This document shows positions 8,313 through 16,865 of a DNA stretch of 33,039 nucleotides, one piece after another; position 1 is the stretch's first letter, and the number at the start of each line of letters is the position of its first letter. The translations under genes were made by a program, and so were the position numbers. The DNA comes from Polaromonas sp. (lineage in GTDB: Bacteria; Pseudomonadota; Gammaproteobacteria; Burkholderiales; Burkholderiaceae_C), in contig NZ_JACDDD010000041.1 in assembly GCF_013817205.1 (NCBI RefSeq), positions 1 to 33,039 on the forward strand. Reading direction: 5' to 3'. Under the pieces are notes generated by a model, which saw nothing but the letters and a program-made list of their open reading frames with translations, searched no databases and was not told where the DNA came from.

Positions 8313-9470
8313 CTACTTGAAGTACTCGGAAACGGGTTTCCATTTTCCGTCCGTAATTTGTGACAGGCGCGAAGCGTCGCTGCCGAGGCGCTTGGTGGCC
8401 GTATAAGTGGCTTCTGCGCTGCCAAACATGTCGGGTGGAACCACCATGGTATCCATCACCTTGATGAAGCTGTTGGTCGACAGGTTGGGGCCCGCCTTCT
8501 GTGCTGCCTTGGCAAAGATGTCGATGATGTTGTAGCCATAAACCGAGAAGACGGTCGGGTCTTCATTGAACTTTGTCTTGTACTTGTTGGCCCAGAAACG
8601 GATAGGCTGTGAAGCCTCGTCCAGATAGGGGTTCTGCACTGTCATGGTGGCATACAGGCCGTTCATGGCTGGGCCGCCAAGCTTGTGAATCAGGTCAGTG
8701 TAGGCCGCGCTTGAGCCCAGAAAGAGCGGGCTGAAACCGGTCTTGCGCGATTCGCCAATGGCGCCAATGGTCTCGCGGATGATGGTGCCGAGCACCACCA
8801 TCTCGCAGCCAGAAGACTTCATCTTGGCGACCTGCGAGGAGAAGTCGGTGGCGCCGCGCTTGTACGATGTTTTTTCTGCGAACTCCATGCCAATGGCCTT
8901 CAGGCCAGCTTCACCGCCGCGCATGACTTCCAGTCCGAACTCGTCGTCCTGGTACATGGTGCAGACCTTCTTGATGTTTTTTTCCTTCACCAGTTTTGGC
9001 GTGGCATTGCGCATCTGGTCAAAATAGGTCGCCGCAAAGGAGTATTTCAACTTGTGAAACGGTTCATACATCTCGCGGGCTGCGGTGATGGGGAAGAAAT
9101 TGATAACTTCCTTGTCGAATTGCACCGGCATGGCCGCCAGATTTTGCGCGGTGCCGATGTGGCCGACCATCATGAAAATCTTGTCCTGGTTGACCAGCTT
9201 CTGTGCAGCCAGCACGGCTTTCTTCGGGTCATAGGCCGAGTCTTCCACGATGATTTTCAACTTGCGGCCATTGATTCCGCCTTGTTCGTTGATTTCGTCG
9301 ACGCGTAGCAGCATGCCCAGCCGCGCCTGCTTGCCGAAGCCGGCAATAGGCCCGGACAGATCCTGGATAGAGCCCAAGGTAATTTCGGTTTTGCTCACGC
9401 CCTGCTGGGCCATGGAAATGCCGGAACTGAGTGCCAGGGTGGCCAGTGCCAGAGTGGTTTTGAATCTCAT
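8313..9470 (-). CDS. LIV-type (branched-chain amino acid family) ABC transporter substrate-binding protein, paralogue 1
   Basis: A periplasmic type I binding protein of 385 residues. The signal peptide is MRFKTTLALATLALSSGISMA, cleaved before QQG. The fold signature ITLGSIQDLSGPIAGFGKQ follows, and the binding-lobe pattern GTAQNLAAMP is present. ATG 9470 is preferred over a TTG one codon upstream because it has a clear ribosome site, CAGGAGA, just ahead. It is strongly similar along its length to the protein at 9671-10900 but lacks that protein's last 24 or so residues, ending ...KPVSEYFK. It has its own promoter candidate (9510-9537) and a terminator on each side, so it can be expressed separately from the rest of the transporter operon. 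The ligand is unknown. The neighbouring CoA ligase makes a carboxylic acid at least as likely as an amino acid. Confidence 0.92.
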   Translation of the reverse strand: MRFKTTLALATLALSSGISMAQQGVSKTEITLGSIQDLSGPIAGFGKQARLGMLLRVDEINEQGGINGRKLKIIVEDSAYDPKKAVLAAQKLVNQDKIFMMVGHIGTAQNLAAMPVQFDKEVINFFPITAAREMYEPFHKLKYSFAATYFDQMRNATPKLVKEKNIKKVCTMYQDDEFGLEVMRGGEAGLKAIGMEFAEKTSYKRGATDFSSQVAKMKSSGCEMVVLGTIIRETIGAIGESRKTGFSPLFLGSSAAYTDLIHKLGGPAMNGLYATMTVQNPYLDEASQPIRFWANKYKTKFNEDPTVFSVYGYNIIDIFAKAAQKAGPNLSTNSFIKVMDTMVVPPDMFGSAEATYTATKRLGSDASRLSQITDGKWKPVSEYFK

Positions 9471-9509
9471 CAATGTCTCCTGTAAAACGAAGGTACTTGC
9501 AACCCCGCT

Positions 9510-9537
9510 ATTCTTGACGTTCGCCCGGCTGTGTCAA
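9510..9537 (-). promoter_or_regulatory. sigma-70-type promoter for binding protein 1
   Basis: On the minus strand, a perfect -35 TTGACA (9532-9537) is followed after 16 bases by AAGAAT (9510-9515), a four-of-six match to the -10. It lies about 40 bases upstream of ATG 9470 and downstream of the terminator at 9583-9615. Confidence 0.5.
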
Positions 9538-9582
9538 GCTGGCGTATTCACGTAAGGTGTGTCCCTAGCATGGCGAAAGGCG

Positions 9583-9615
9583 AAAAATAGGCCGCTCTCG
9601 AACGAGCGGCCTTTT
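9583..9615 (-). terminator. intrinsic terminator after binding protein 2
   Basis: The stem AGGCCGCTC/GAGCGGCCT (9589-9612) with a six-base loop is flanked by an A run on the left, read as U in the minus-strand transcript, and by CTTTT on the right. It lies 55 bases past the stop of the gene at 9671 and separates the two paralogous binding-protein genes. Confidence 0.85.
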
Positions 9616-9670
9616 CACTTCGAAATTAGTCGGGTTTTACCCGACGCGGGACGCCTGTTCGGCGCGTGCC

Positions 9671-10900
9671 TTAATTTTTGAATTGGTCGGACATGATCTT
9701 GAAACTCCCGTCCTTTTGCTGCACCATGCGCAGACCATTGAACGCCACATACTCGGACACCACTTTCCAGCGGCCATCCTGGATTTGTGACAGCCGAGAA
9801 AGGTTATTGCCCAGGCGCTTGGTGGAGCTGAAGCTTGATTCTGCGGTGCCGAACATGTCGCGCGGAATCACCATGGTGTCCATGGCCTTGATAAAGCTCT
9901 CTGTCGTCAGATCAGTTCCGGCCTTCTGGGCACCGCGAATAAACGCATCGATCGCGGAATAGCCGTACACAGAGAACACCGCCGGATCTTCGTTGAACTT
10001 GGTCTTGTATTTATTGGCCCAGTGGCGAATCGGTTGTTCAGCCGCATCGACGTAGGGGTTCTGCGAGGTCATGGTCGCGAAAAGGCCGTCCATGGCCTTG
10101 CCGCCCAGCTTGTGGATCAGGTCGGTGTAGGCGGCGCTGGAGCCCAGAAACAAGGGGTTGAAGCCGGTTTTGCGTGACTCGCCAATCGTGCCAATGGTTT
10201 CACGAATGATGGTGCCGAGGACCACCATCTCGCAGCCGGAAGCCTTCATCTTGGCAACCTGGGACGAAAAATCAGTGGCGCCGCGCTTGAACGACGTTTT
10301 CTCGACAAAGTCCATGCCTATGGTCTTGAGTCCGGCTTCGGCACCACGCAGCACTTCCAGCCCGAAATCGTCGTCCTGGTAAATGATGCAGGCACTTTTG
10401 ATGTTTCTGTCTTTCACCAGTTTGGGAGCGGCAATTCGGAGTTGATCGTAATATGTCGCCGCAAACGCGTACTTGAGCTTGTGAAAGGGCTCATACATCT
10501 CACGGGCTGCCGTGATGGGGAAGAAATTGATGACGTTTTTTTCGAACTGGATCGGCATGGCGGCCAGATTTTGCGCGGTGCCGAGGTGCCCTACCATCAT
10601 GAAAATCTTGTCCTGGTTGACCAGCTTTTGCGCGGACAGGATGGCCTTCTTGGGGTCGTAGCCGGAGTCCTCAACAAGCAGATTGACTTTGCGGCCGTTC
10701 ACGCCGCCCTGCTCGTTGAGCTCATCGACGCGCATCATCATGCCCTGCCGGATCTGTTTTCCGAAGCCCGCCAACGGGCCTGACAAGTCCTGGATGGAGC
10801 CCAATGTAATTTCAGTCTTGCTCACGCCCTGCGTTTGAGCAAAAGCCAAGCTGGCGCCCAATGTCAGAGCAACCAGGGTTGCGGTTGATTTGAATTTCAT
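9671..10900 (-). CDS. LIV-type ABC transporter substrate-binding protein, paralogue 2
   Basis: A periplasmic binding protein of 409 residues with signal peptide MKFKSTATLVALTLGASLAFA, cleaved before QTQG. Its body matches paralogue 1 almost segment for segment, for example ITLGSIQDLSGP, NLAAMP and GATDFSSQVAKMK. It has an extra tail after VVSEY, ending with SFKIMSDQFKN. ATG 10900 is chosen because it aligns with the start of the paralogue; ATG 10909 would add three residues, and neither has a strong ribosome site. It follows the acyl-CoA ligase gene by 51 bases with no terminator seen, so it is probably part of the livHMGF-ligase transcript. With two binding proteins for one permease, the transporter probably has a broadened or condition-dependent ligand range. 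Confidence 0.92.
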   Translation of the reverse strand: MKFKSTATLVALTLGASLAFAQTQGVSKTEITLGSIQDLSGPLAGFGKQIRQGMMMRVDELNEQGGVNGRKVNLLVEDSGYDPKKAILSAQKLVNQDKIFMMVGHLGTAQNLAAMPIQFEKNVINFFPITAAREMYEPFHKLKYAFAATYYDQLRIAAPKLVKDRNIKSACIIYQDDDFGLEVLRGAEAGLKTIGMDFVEKTSFKRGATDFSSQVAKMKASGCEMVVLGTIIRETIGTIGESRKTGFNPLFLGSSAAYTDLIHKLGGKAMDGLFATMTSQNPYVDAAEQPIRHWANKYKTKFNEDPAVFSVYGYSAIDAFIRGAQKAGTDLTTESFIKAMDTMVIPRDMFGTAESSFSSTKRLGNNLSRLSQIQDGRWKVVSEYVAFNGLRMVQQKDGSFKIMSDQFKN

Positions 10901-10951
10901 GATGGTCATTTCTATGAAGAATGAGGGGATGGAAAAGGGCGGTGAGGGAAG

Positions 10952-12808
10952 CTAGTGGTACATGGCCTCGATCTGAGGCGCGTATTTTTGCTGCACGAGT
11001 TTGCGTTTGAGCTTCATCGTGGGCGTGAGCTCTTCATCCTCAGCGGATAGCTGGGTGTCAAGCAGAAAAAATTTCTTGATTTGCTCAACGCGTGCAAACT
11101 TCTTGTTCACGCGGTCTATCTCGGCCTGGATCAGCTCCTGCACTTGCGGCGCTTTGGTCAGGCTCGCATAATTGCTGAACGGTATGTCACTGTCCTGTGC
11201 AAACTTTTCCACGTTCTCCTGGTCAATCATGATGATGACCGTGAGATAGGCCTTTTTGTCCCCAATCACCACGGCGTCGGTGATGTAGGGCGAAAATTTC
11301 AGTTCGTTTTCCAGCTCGCTAGGCGTCACGTTCTTGCCACCGGCCGTGATGATGATGTCTTTCATGCGGTCGGTGATGCGGTAAAAACCGTCTTCGTCCA
11401 CCAGGCCGACATCGCCGGTGTGCAGCCAGCCGTCGGCATCGATGGTCTCTGCAGTTTTTTCGGGCAGGTTCAGGTAGCCCATGAAGACATTGGGGCCGCG
11501 CACCAGGATTTCTCCGGTCGCTGGGTCCAGCTTCATCTCGTTGTAGCCGGCTGCCGGACCGATGGAGCCAGGCTTCATGCGGCTTGCGGGCACGCCGGTT
11601 GAAGCGCCGCAAGTCTCTGTCATGCCCCAGACTTCCAGCATCGGAACGCCCAGAGACATGTACCACTTGACCAGTTCCGGCGAAATGGGTGCAGCACCCG
11701 TGACGCAGAAACGGGCCCTGTGAATGCCGATCAGCTTGCGCGCGTTGTCCAGCGCGATCCAGCGGGCAATCGTGAACTTGAGTTTCAGCACCCCGCTCAC
11801 GGGTTTGCCGGCCATGACCAGGTCGGCGATCTCGCTACCCACGCCAATGCCCCATGCGTAGGCGGCCTGTTGCAAGCGGCTGGCTTCCTTGAGCGAGATC
11901 ATCACGCCCGAATAAAACTTCTCCCAAACGCGCGGCACTGCGGTGAAGACCGTCGGCGCGATTTCACGCACGTTTTCCGGAATGGTTTCGGGATTTTCAA
12001 CAAAGTTGAGTTTGGCACCGGTGTACAGCGCAAAATACTCACCGCCCATGCGCTCGGCGATGTGACACAGCGGCAGAAAGCACATGCGCTCGTCGTTTTC
12101 GTCCTGAGCCACCAGCGTGTTGTAGCCGCGCGCGGTAAATACAAGTCCCTTGTGGCTGTGCATGGCGCCTTTGGGCTTGCCGGTGGTGCCGGAGGTGTAA
12201 ACCAGAATGGCCAGGTCGTCAGGCCTGCAAGCCTTGACGCGCGTATCAACCGCATCGGGATGCTGCGCCAGATGGTCGCGGCCCAGGGCGCGCAAGGCGG
12301 CCAGGCCGATCACATCGGCGTCATTCAGATCGCGCAGACCTTCCATGTCGAAGACCACGATTTTTCGCAGGCCAGGGAGCTGGCTGCGCACTTCAAGGGC
12401 CTTGTCGAGCTGCTCGTCGTCTTCGACAAAAAGGACGGTGGTGCGCGAGTCTGCGCACAGATACTGCACCTGCGATGCCGCATCTGTGGGGTAAATCCCG
12501 TTTGCCACCCCACCGCAGCTGAGAATGGCCAGGTCGGCGAGGACCCACTCGATGACGGTGTTGGAGAGAACTGACGCACACTCGCCTGGTGCAAAACCCA
12601 GGCTGATCAGTCCTGCGGAAACTTCCCGCACGGCTTCACCGGTCTGGTTCCAGGACCAGCTGCGCCAGATGCCGAGTTTTTTCTGGCGCATCCAAACCTT
12701 GTCCTGGCGCTGCGCCACGCCGTTCCAGAACAGTTCGGGAATGGTTTCGCCTTCAAGCACTACACGGGTCTCAGGTTGGATGTGGGAGAGATCCCAAAGA
12801 TTAGACAT
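10952..12808 (-). CDS. AMP-forming long-chain-type acyl-CoA ligase
   Basis: An ANL-superfamily enzyme of 618 residues that activates a carboxylic acid with ATP and CoA through an acyl-adenylate. Motif A3, YTSGTTGKPKGA (about 204-215), is the phosphate-binding loop. The adenine-binding motif is WGMTETCG. The hinge/motif segment is GWLHTGDVGLVDEDGFYRITDRMKD (in pieces), and the C-terminal catalytic Lys lies in TPTMKLKRK. ATG 12808 is chosen because GGAG sits seven bases ahead; the frame is open to a GTG at 12820. The gene sits between livF and a liv binding protein in the same direction. A CoA ligase inside a LIV-type transporter operon is common in Burkholderiales and suggests the imported ligand is an acid that is made into a CoA ester on entry. 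The chain length is not evident. Confidence 0.92.
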   Translation of the reverse strand: MSNLWDLSHIQPETRVVLEGETIPELFWNGVAQRQDKVWMRQKKLGIWRSWSWNQTGEAVREVSAGLISLGFAPGECASVLSNTVIEWVLADLAILSCGGVANGIYPTDAASQVQYLCADSRTTVLFVEDDEQLDKALEVRSQLPGLRKIVVFDMEGLRDLNDADVIGLAALRALGRDHLAQHPDAVDTRVKACRPDDLAILVYTSGTTGKPKGAMHSHKGLVFTARGYNTLVAQDENDERMCFLPLCHIAERMGGEYFALYTGAKLNFVENPETIPENVREIAPTVFTAVPRVWEKFYSGVMISLKEASRLQQAAYAWGIGVGSEIADLVMAGKPVSGVLKLKFTIARWIALDNARKLIGIHRARFCVTGAAPISPELVKWYMSLGVPMLEVWGMTETCGASTGVPASRMKPGSIGPAAGYNEMKLDPATGEILVRGPNVFMGYLNLPEKTAETIDADGWLHTGDVGLVDEDGFYRITDRMKDIIITAGGKNVTPSELENELKFSPYITDAVVIGDKKAYLTVIIMIDQENVEKFAQDSDIPFSNYASLTKAPQVQELIQAEIDRVNKKFARVEQIKKFFLLDTQLSAEDEELTPTMKLKRKLVQQKYAPQIEAMYH

Positions 12809-12850
12809 TTCGAGCTCCACGGCCAGAGGCGACAGTTGAATAAATTCCAG

Positions 12851-12995
12851 GCCGCCGCGGAACCGGCTTTGCCGGGCCGCCAGTGGCGTCCCCCAGTGGG
12901 GGCTGAGGGCCGCGGCTCCAAGCCTGCTGACGCAGGCTTGGACGGACCCGAAGAGCTGCCGCCTCTGGCGGCTGTTCGGGGCGGCCGAAGGCCGC
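12851..12995. repeat. GC-rich multi-hairpin repeat array between livF and the ligase gene
   Basis: Five consecutive inverted repeats are visible: CCGGC-TTT-GCCGG (12863-12875), CCCCC-AGT-GGGGG (12890-12902), CCAAGCCTGC-TGAC-GCAGGCTTGG (12918-12941), GCCGCC-TCT-GGCGGC (12958-12972) and GCGGCC-GAA-GGCCGC (12981-12995). No gene is apparent here. The left end, with core CCGCGGAACCGGCT, recurs at 14731-14756. This has the look of an intergenic repeat (REP/BIME-like). In the transcript it could form a processing or stability element between livF and the ligase. Confidence 0.7.
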
Positions 12996-13012
12996 TTGGG
13001 GGGGCGTCCTGG

Positions 13013-13810
13013 TTACCGCCATGTTTTTTTCTTCTTCCAGCGGCGCTCGCTGCGCACGCCGTCTTCCTTCATGCCCAGATAGAACTCCTTGATGTCTTCC
13101 TTTTCCCGCAGGCGGGCACAGGTGTCTTCCATCACGATGCGGCCGTTCTCCAGCACGTAGCCGTAGTCAGAGGCGTTCAGGGCCATGTTGGCGTTCTGCT
13201 CGACCAGCAGGATGGTGGTGCCGCGCTCACGGTTGATGCGCACCACGATCTCGAAAATCTCTTTGGTCAGCTTGGGGGACAGGCCCAGGCTGGGTTCGTC
13301 CAGCAGGATCAGGTCGGGCGAGGCCATCAGCGCGCGCGAGATTGACAGCATCTGCTGCTGTCCGCCAGACAGCAGGCCGGCGTCCTGCAGCGAGCGTTCA
13401 CGCAGGATGGGAAAGTAGCCATACACCGCCTCAATATCCCGGTTCACACCGTCGCGGTCCTTGCGGGTGTAGGCGCCCATGAGCAAGTTGTCGCGCACGC
13501 TGAGCAGCGGGAACACCTCGCGACCCTCCGGTACATGACTCAGGCCCTGTTGCACGATATAAGCGGGATCCTGGGCGGTGATGTTGCCACCCTTGAACTC
13601 GATCGAGCCCTTGCGTGGGTCAATGATGCCGGAGATGGTTTTCAGAATGGTGGATTTGCCGGCGCCGTTGGAGCCCAGCACGGTGGCAATTTCACCGCGT
13701 CGCACCTGCAGGCTGACACCCCGTATCGCCTTGATGGGGCCGTAGGAGCTTTCAACGTTGAGCAGCTTGAGCACGGGGTGGTCGGTCACCGGAGGGGGCG
13801 CGGCGCTCAT
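13013..13810 (-). CDS. livF: branched-chain amino acid-type ABC transporter, ATP-binding subunit LivF
   Basis: A cytoplasmic ATPase of 265 residues. Walker A is GSNGAGKST (46-54), the ABC signature is LSGGQQQ (147-153) and Walker B is LILLDEPSLGL (from 167). HVPEGREVFP after the Q-loop region is characteristic of the LivF branch. The start ATG overlaps the livG stop as ATGA, and a strong GGAGGT ribosome site lies in the end of livG, so the pair is coupled. The C-terminus carries an unusual basic tail (SERRWKKKKTWR) beyond the normal end of the domain. It pairs with LivG beneath the LivHM permease. Confidence 0.95.
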   Translation of the reverse strand: MSAAPPPVTDHPVLKLLNVESSYGPIKAIRGVSLQVRRGEIATVLGSNGAGKSTILKTISGIIDPRKGSIEFKGGNITAQDPAYIVQQGLSHVPEGREVFPLLSVRDNLLMGAYTRKDRDGVNRDIEAVYGYFPILRERSLQDAGLLSGGQQQMLSISRALMASPDLILLDEPSLGLSPKLTKEIFEIVVRINRERGTTILLVEQNANMALNASDYGYVLENGRIVMEDTCARLREKEDIKEFYLGMKEDGVRSERRWKKKKTWR

Positions 13811-14637
13811 GAGCGGACCTCCGTGTGCAAATCGACAGCCTTGTGTTGCCGGCGCAACGAGGACACATCATCGACGGAACCCAGGTAGGCCTCGATCACG
13901 CCAGGGTCGTTCTGGACTTCGCGCGGCGTACCCATGGCCAGGACCTCGCCCTGGTTCATGGCCAGCACGCGGTCAGAGACCTTGGACACCAGCGTCATGT
14001 CATGCTCCACCATCAACACCGTGATGCCCAGCTCATTTTTGATGTCCTGGATCCAGAAGGCCATGTCGTCGGTTTCCTCTACATTGAGACCTGAGGAAGG
14101 TTCGTCCAGCAGCAGCAGCTTGGGTTCGGTGCACAGTGCCCGAGCCAGTTCGACCACCTTGCGCACGCCATAGGGCAGACCGGCGACATAGGAATCCCGG
14201 TAGTGCTGCAGGTCCAGAAAGTCGATGATCTGCTCGGCCTTTTCGCGCGCCTGCATTTCGGCTTCACGGGTTTTCTTCGTGAAGAAAATCTCCCTCCACA
14301 GACCGGTCTGCCGGTGTGTGTGGCGGCCGATCAGCAGGTTGTGCAGCACCGTCGCATGTTCGAACAGTTCGATGTTCTGGAAAGTCCGTGCAATGCCCAG
14401 CGCGGCGATCTTGTGCGGCGGCTGGTCGGTCAGCCTCGCGCCCATGTAGTCGATCTCTCCGGTGGTCGGCGTGTAGATGCGGCTGATCAGGTTGAACACC
14501 GTGGTCTTGCCCGCACCGTTGGGGCCTATCAGGGTGAATACTTCGCCTTGCTTGACGTCAAAGCTGACGTTGTTGACCGCCAGCACGCCGCCAAAACGGA
14601 CGCTGAGATTCCTTGCAGATAACAGAACATCATTCAT
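13807..14637 (-). CDS. livG: branched-chain amino acid-type ABC transporter, ATP-binding subunit LivG
   Basis: An ATPase subunit of 276 residues. Walker A is GPNGAGKTT (38-46). ARTFQNIELFEHATVLHNL is the LivG-specific region after the Q loop. Walker B is KLLLLDEPSSGLN, and the H-loop is in VLMVEHDM. The ABC signature is degenerate (LPYGVRKVVELARAL rather than LSGGQ), as is usual in this branch. ATG 14637 is chosen because MNDVLLSARNLSVRFGG is the expected N-terminus; the frame stays open upstream through unrelated sequence without a better start. The stop overlaps livF. Confidence 0.95.
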   Translation of the reverse strand: MNDVLLSARNLSVRFGGVLAVNNVSFDVKQGEVFTLIGPNGAGKTTVFNLISRIYTPTTGEIDYMGARLTDQPPHKIAALGIARTFQNIELFEHATVLHNLLIGRHTHRQTGLWREIFFTKKTREAEMQAREKAEQIIDFLDLQHYRDSYVAGLPYGVRKVVELARALCTEPKLLLLDEPSSGLNVEETDDMAFWIQDIKNELGITVLMVEHDMTLVSKVSDRVLAMNQGEVLAMGTPREVQNDPGVIEAYLGSVDDVSSLRRQHKAVDLHTEVRS

Positions 14638-14730
14638 GGACGAATACCTTGGAGCATAAAACTTTCCGCAAGGCCATCCCATGCGCCGGAGCAGCAAGCA
14701 GTAATGAATTCCCCCGCTTTCAAGCAGGAA

Positions 14731-14756
14731 CCGCGGAACCGGCTATGCCCGGCCGC
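14731..14756. repeat. partial second copy of the GC-rich repeat, between livM and livG
   Basis: CCGCGGAACCGGCT followed by TGCC and GGCCGC repeats the left end of the 12851-12995 array, with small changes. It lies in a gene-free gap of 175 bases inside the liv operon. The later hairpins of the longer copy are not present. Confidence 0.6.
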
Positions 14757-14812
14757 AGGCGCAGCGGCCGCCTTGTGGGGCAGCGTGTTACACGGTGTGA
14801 AAAGCGGGGGGG

Positions 14813-15889
14813 TCATTTCAGGCGGTCCGATTTCTGGAAGGACTTTTGACGCTTGAACATGCCCTTGCGGTAAAACGGAAAGGTCTGCAGATAGGTGCGT
14901 ACTTTCACCCAGCGGCCATACAGACCCAGCGGCTCAAACAGCACAAAGGCGATCAGCACCATGCCGTAGACCACACCCTGCAGACCCGGTGCCTGACCAA
15001 TGGCGGCGGGCAAATAGTCTTTGGTCAGCGCGATAGCCTGCGGCATGGAAATAAGGAAGATCGCCCCCAAAAAAGCGCCATGCACGGACCCGACACCGCC
15101 GACCACGATCAGCAGCAGCAGCTCAATGGATTGCAGGATGTTGAACTGGTCCGGCGAAATAAACTGAAGCTTGTGCGCGTAGAGCGCCCCGGCAATGCCT
15201 GCGAGCGCGGCGGACAGCGCAAACGAGAGCGTCTTGTAGCGGGCCAGATGAATGCCCATGCTCTGCGCAGAAATTTCAGAGTCGCGGATAGCGACGAATG
15301 CCCGGCCGGTGGGCGAGCGCAAGAGGTTCAGGATGGCCAGCGTCGATGCAATGGTGAGCACCAGACATAGAAAATAAAACTCTTCGCCGCTGTTCAGATT
15401 CCAGCCAAAGATATCGGGTGCCTTGATATGAATGCCCGAGTTGCCGCCGGTAACAGACTCCCAGCGCGCAAACACTTCTTCGACGATGAAGCCGAAAGAC
15501 AGGGTGGCGATACCGAGATAGATGCCCTTGACGCGCAGCGCCGGCAGCCCGACGACCAGTCCCACAGAAGCGGACAGCCCCGCCGCGCACGCCAGTGCAA
15601 TCGGGAAGGGCACGCCGGCATTGGTCATCACCGCCTGGGTGTAGGCGCCCACCCCGAGGAAAGCCGCGTGCCCCAGCGAGAACAGGCCTGTGAACCCGGC
15701 CAGCAGCATCAAGCCCAGGCCGGCGATCGAATAAATCAGGATGAAGGTCAGCTGTGCCAGCCAGTACTCCGCAAAGATCCAAGGCGCAGCCACCAGCAGC
15801 AGCACCAAGGCGCTGTACCAGAAGACATGGCCGCCGTGTTTGGCAAGATTGATGTCCTGCCCGTAGTCGGTCTTGAATATAAAGCGCAT
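14813..15889 (-). CDS. livM: branched-chain amino acid-type ABC transporter, permease subunit LivM
   Basis: An integral membrane protein of 358 residues with about nine or ten hydrophobic segments. Family signatures are GLMLLAGFTGLFSLGHAAFLGVGAY (split here: GLMLLAGFTGLFSLGHAAFL, then GVGAY), RVKGIYLGIATLSFGFI and FVAIRDSEISAQSMGI, the last being the EAA-like cytoplasmic loop that contacts the ATPases. The C-terminus is basic (MFKRQKSFQKSDRLK). It forms a heterodimeric channel with LivH, whose gene is 62 bases upstream in the transcript, and is followed after a repeat-bearing gap by livG. Confidence 0.95.
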   Translation of the reverse strand: MRFIFKTDYGQDINLAKHGGHVFWYSALVLLLVAAPWIFAEYWLAQLTFILIYSIAGLGLMLLAGFTGLFSLGHAAFLGVGAYTQAVMTNAGVPFPIALACAAGLSASVGLVVGLPALRVKGIYLGIATLSFGFIVEEVFARWESVTGGNSGIHIKAPDIFGWNLNSGEEFYFLCLVLTIASTLAILNLLRSPTGRAFVAIRDSEISAQSMGIHLARYKTLSFALSAALAGIAGALYAHKLQFISPDQFNILQSIELLLLIVVGGVGSVHGAFLGAIFLISMPQAIALTKDYLPAAIGQAPGLQGVVYGMVLIAFVLFEPLGLYGRWVKVRTYLQTFPFYRKGMFKRQKSFQKSDRLK

Positions 15890-15951
15890 GTTTTAGTTCT
15901 GTTCGAAAAAGAAGGTCGCCGCTGGCACGAGGAAAAGTTGCAAGCCCATGG

Positions 15952-16848
15952 TCAGACTTTTTTCCGCAATTTCTCGCCGAACAATCCGTTGGGTTTGACC
16001 ATCAACATGATCAGCACCACGATGTAGGCGGCCACATCCTTGATCCCGTCAGGGGCGTAAAAGCCGGCCAGCGATTCAACGATGCCGATGACGAGGCCGC
16101 CCACAATCGCGCCGGGCAGGCTGCCGAAGCCGCCGACCACGGCCGCCGGGAAAGCCTTCAGCCCAATGAAGCCCATGTTGGCGTGCACAAAGGTAATCGG
16201 CGCGAGCAGCAGGCCGGCAATGGCGGCGACTGCGGCGGCGAGACCCCAGACCAGACCATTGAGCCGCTTGACCGGGATACCCATGTAGTAGGCGGCGAGC
16301 TGGTTTTGCGAGGACGCCTGCATGGCAATGCCCAGCTTGCTGTGCTTGAACAGTGCGAACAAAATCAGACACAACACGGCGGTGGTGCCAATGACAGCCA
16401 TCTGCTCAACATTGAGAATCAGGGCGCCCCGGGCGTTGGCGTCGCCGCCGATCTGCCAGATCATGTCTTTGTAGGGCACGGGCAGGGTGTGGGTTTCCGT
16501 GCCTATGCCGGGGATCATGGTGATCAGCCCACGCGCGACGTAGCCCACGCCAATGGTCAGCATCACGATGGAAAATGCCGGTTGGCCCAGGATGGGCCGT
16601 ATCACCACCCGCTCCAGCAGCACCCCGAACAGGGCCATACCGGCGATGGCGCTGAGGATGGAAAGCCAGAAGGGGAAGCCCAGCATGGTCATGCAGGCCA
16701 GCCCACCGAAGGCGCCCAGCATCATGAGCTCGCCCTGGGCAAAGCTCACCGTCTCGGTGGCCTTGTAGATCAGGACAAAACCCAGGGCAATCAAGCCGTA
16801 AATACAGCCTTGCGCGATGCCGCTGATGATCAATTGCAATAACTGCAC
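15952..16848 (-). CDS. livH: branched-chain amino acid-type ABC transporter, permease subunit LivH
   Basis: A membrane permease of 298 residues starting VQLLQLIISGIAQGCIYGLI. GTG 16848 is chosen because GGAG lies five to six bases upstream and the resulting length is normal for LivH. The frame is open to 16968, but that extension crosses the operator region and reads as unrelated sequence. Signatures include ALGFVLIYKATETVSFAQGE, SIVMLTIGVGYVARGL and FPAAVVGGFGSLPGAIVGG. It is the first gene of the importer operon and lies head to head with the AtuA-like operon, with a palindromic operator 18 bases upstream of its start. Confidence 0.95.
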   Translation of the reverse strand: MQLLQLIISGIAQGCIYGLIALGFVLIYKATETVSFAQGELMMLGAFGGLACMTMLGFPFWLSILSAIAGMALFGVLLERVVIRPILGQPAFSIVMLTIGVGYVARGLITMIPGIGTETHTLPVPYKDMIWQIGGDANARGALILNVEQMAVIGTTAVLCLILFALFKHSKLGIAMQASSQNQLAAYYMGIPVKRLNGLVWGLAAAVAAIAGLLLAPITFVHANMGFIGLKAFPAAVVGGFGSLPGAIVGGLVIGIVESLAGFYAPDGIKDVAAYIVVLIMLMVKPNGLFGEKLRKKV

Positions 16849-16865
16849 TTTTACTCCACAATAAA

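Noticed and set aside
9512..9538. CTTGAC...GTCAAG inverted repeat upstream of binding protein 1
   Set aside because: Six-base arms 14 bases apart overlapping a -35 box; likely coincidence with the promoter.
15428..16842. Plus-strand frames over livM and livH, rich in His/Gln/Arg
   Set aside because: Composition is that of the reverse reading of membrane-protein codons; the minus strand encodes clear permeases.
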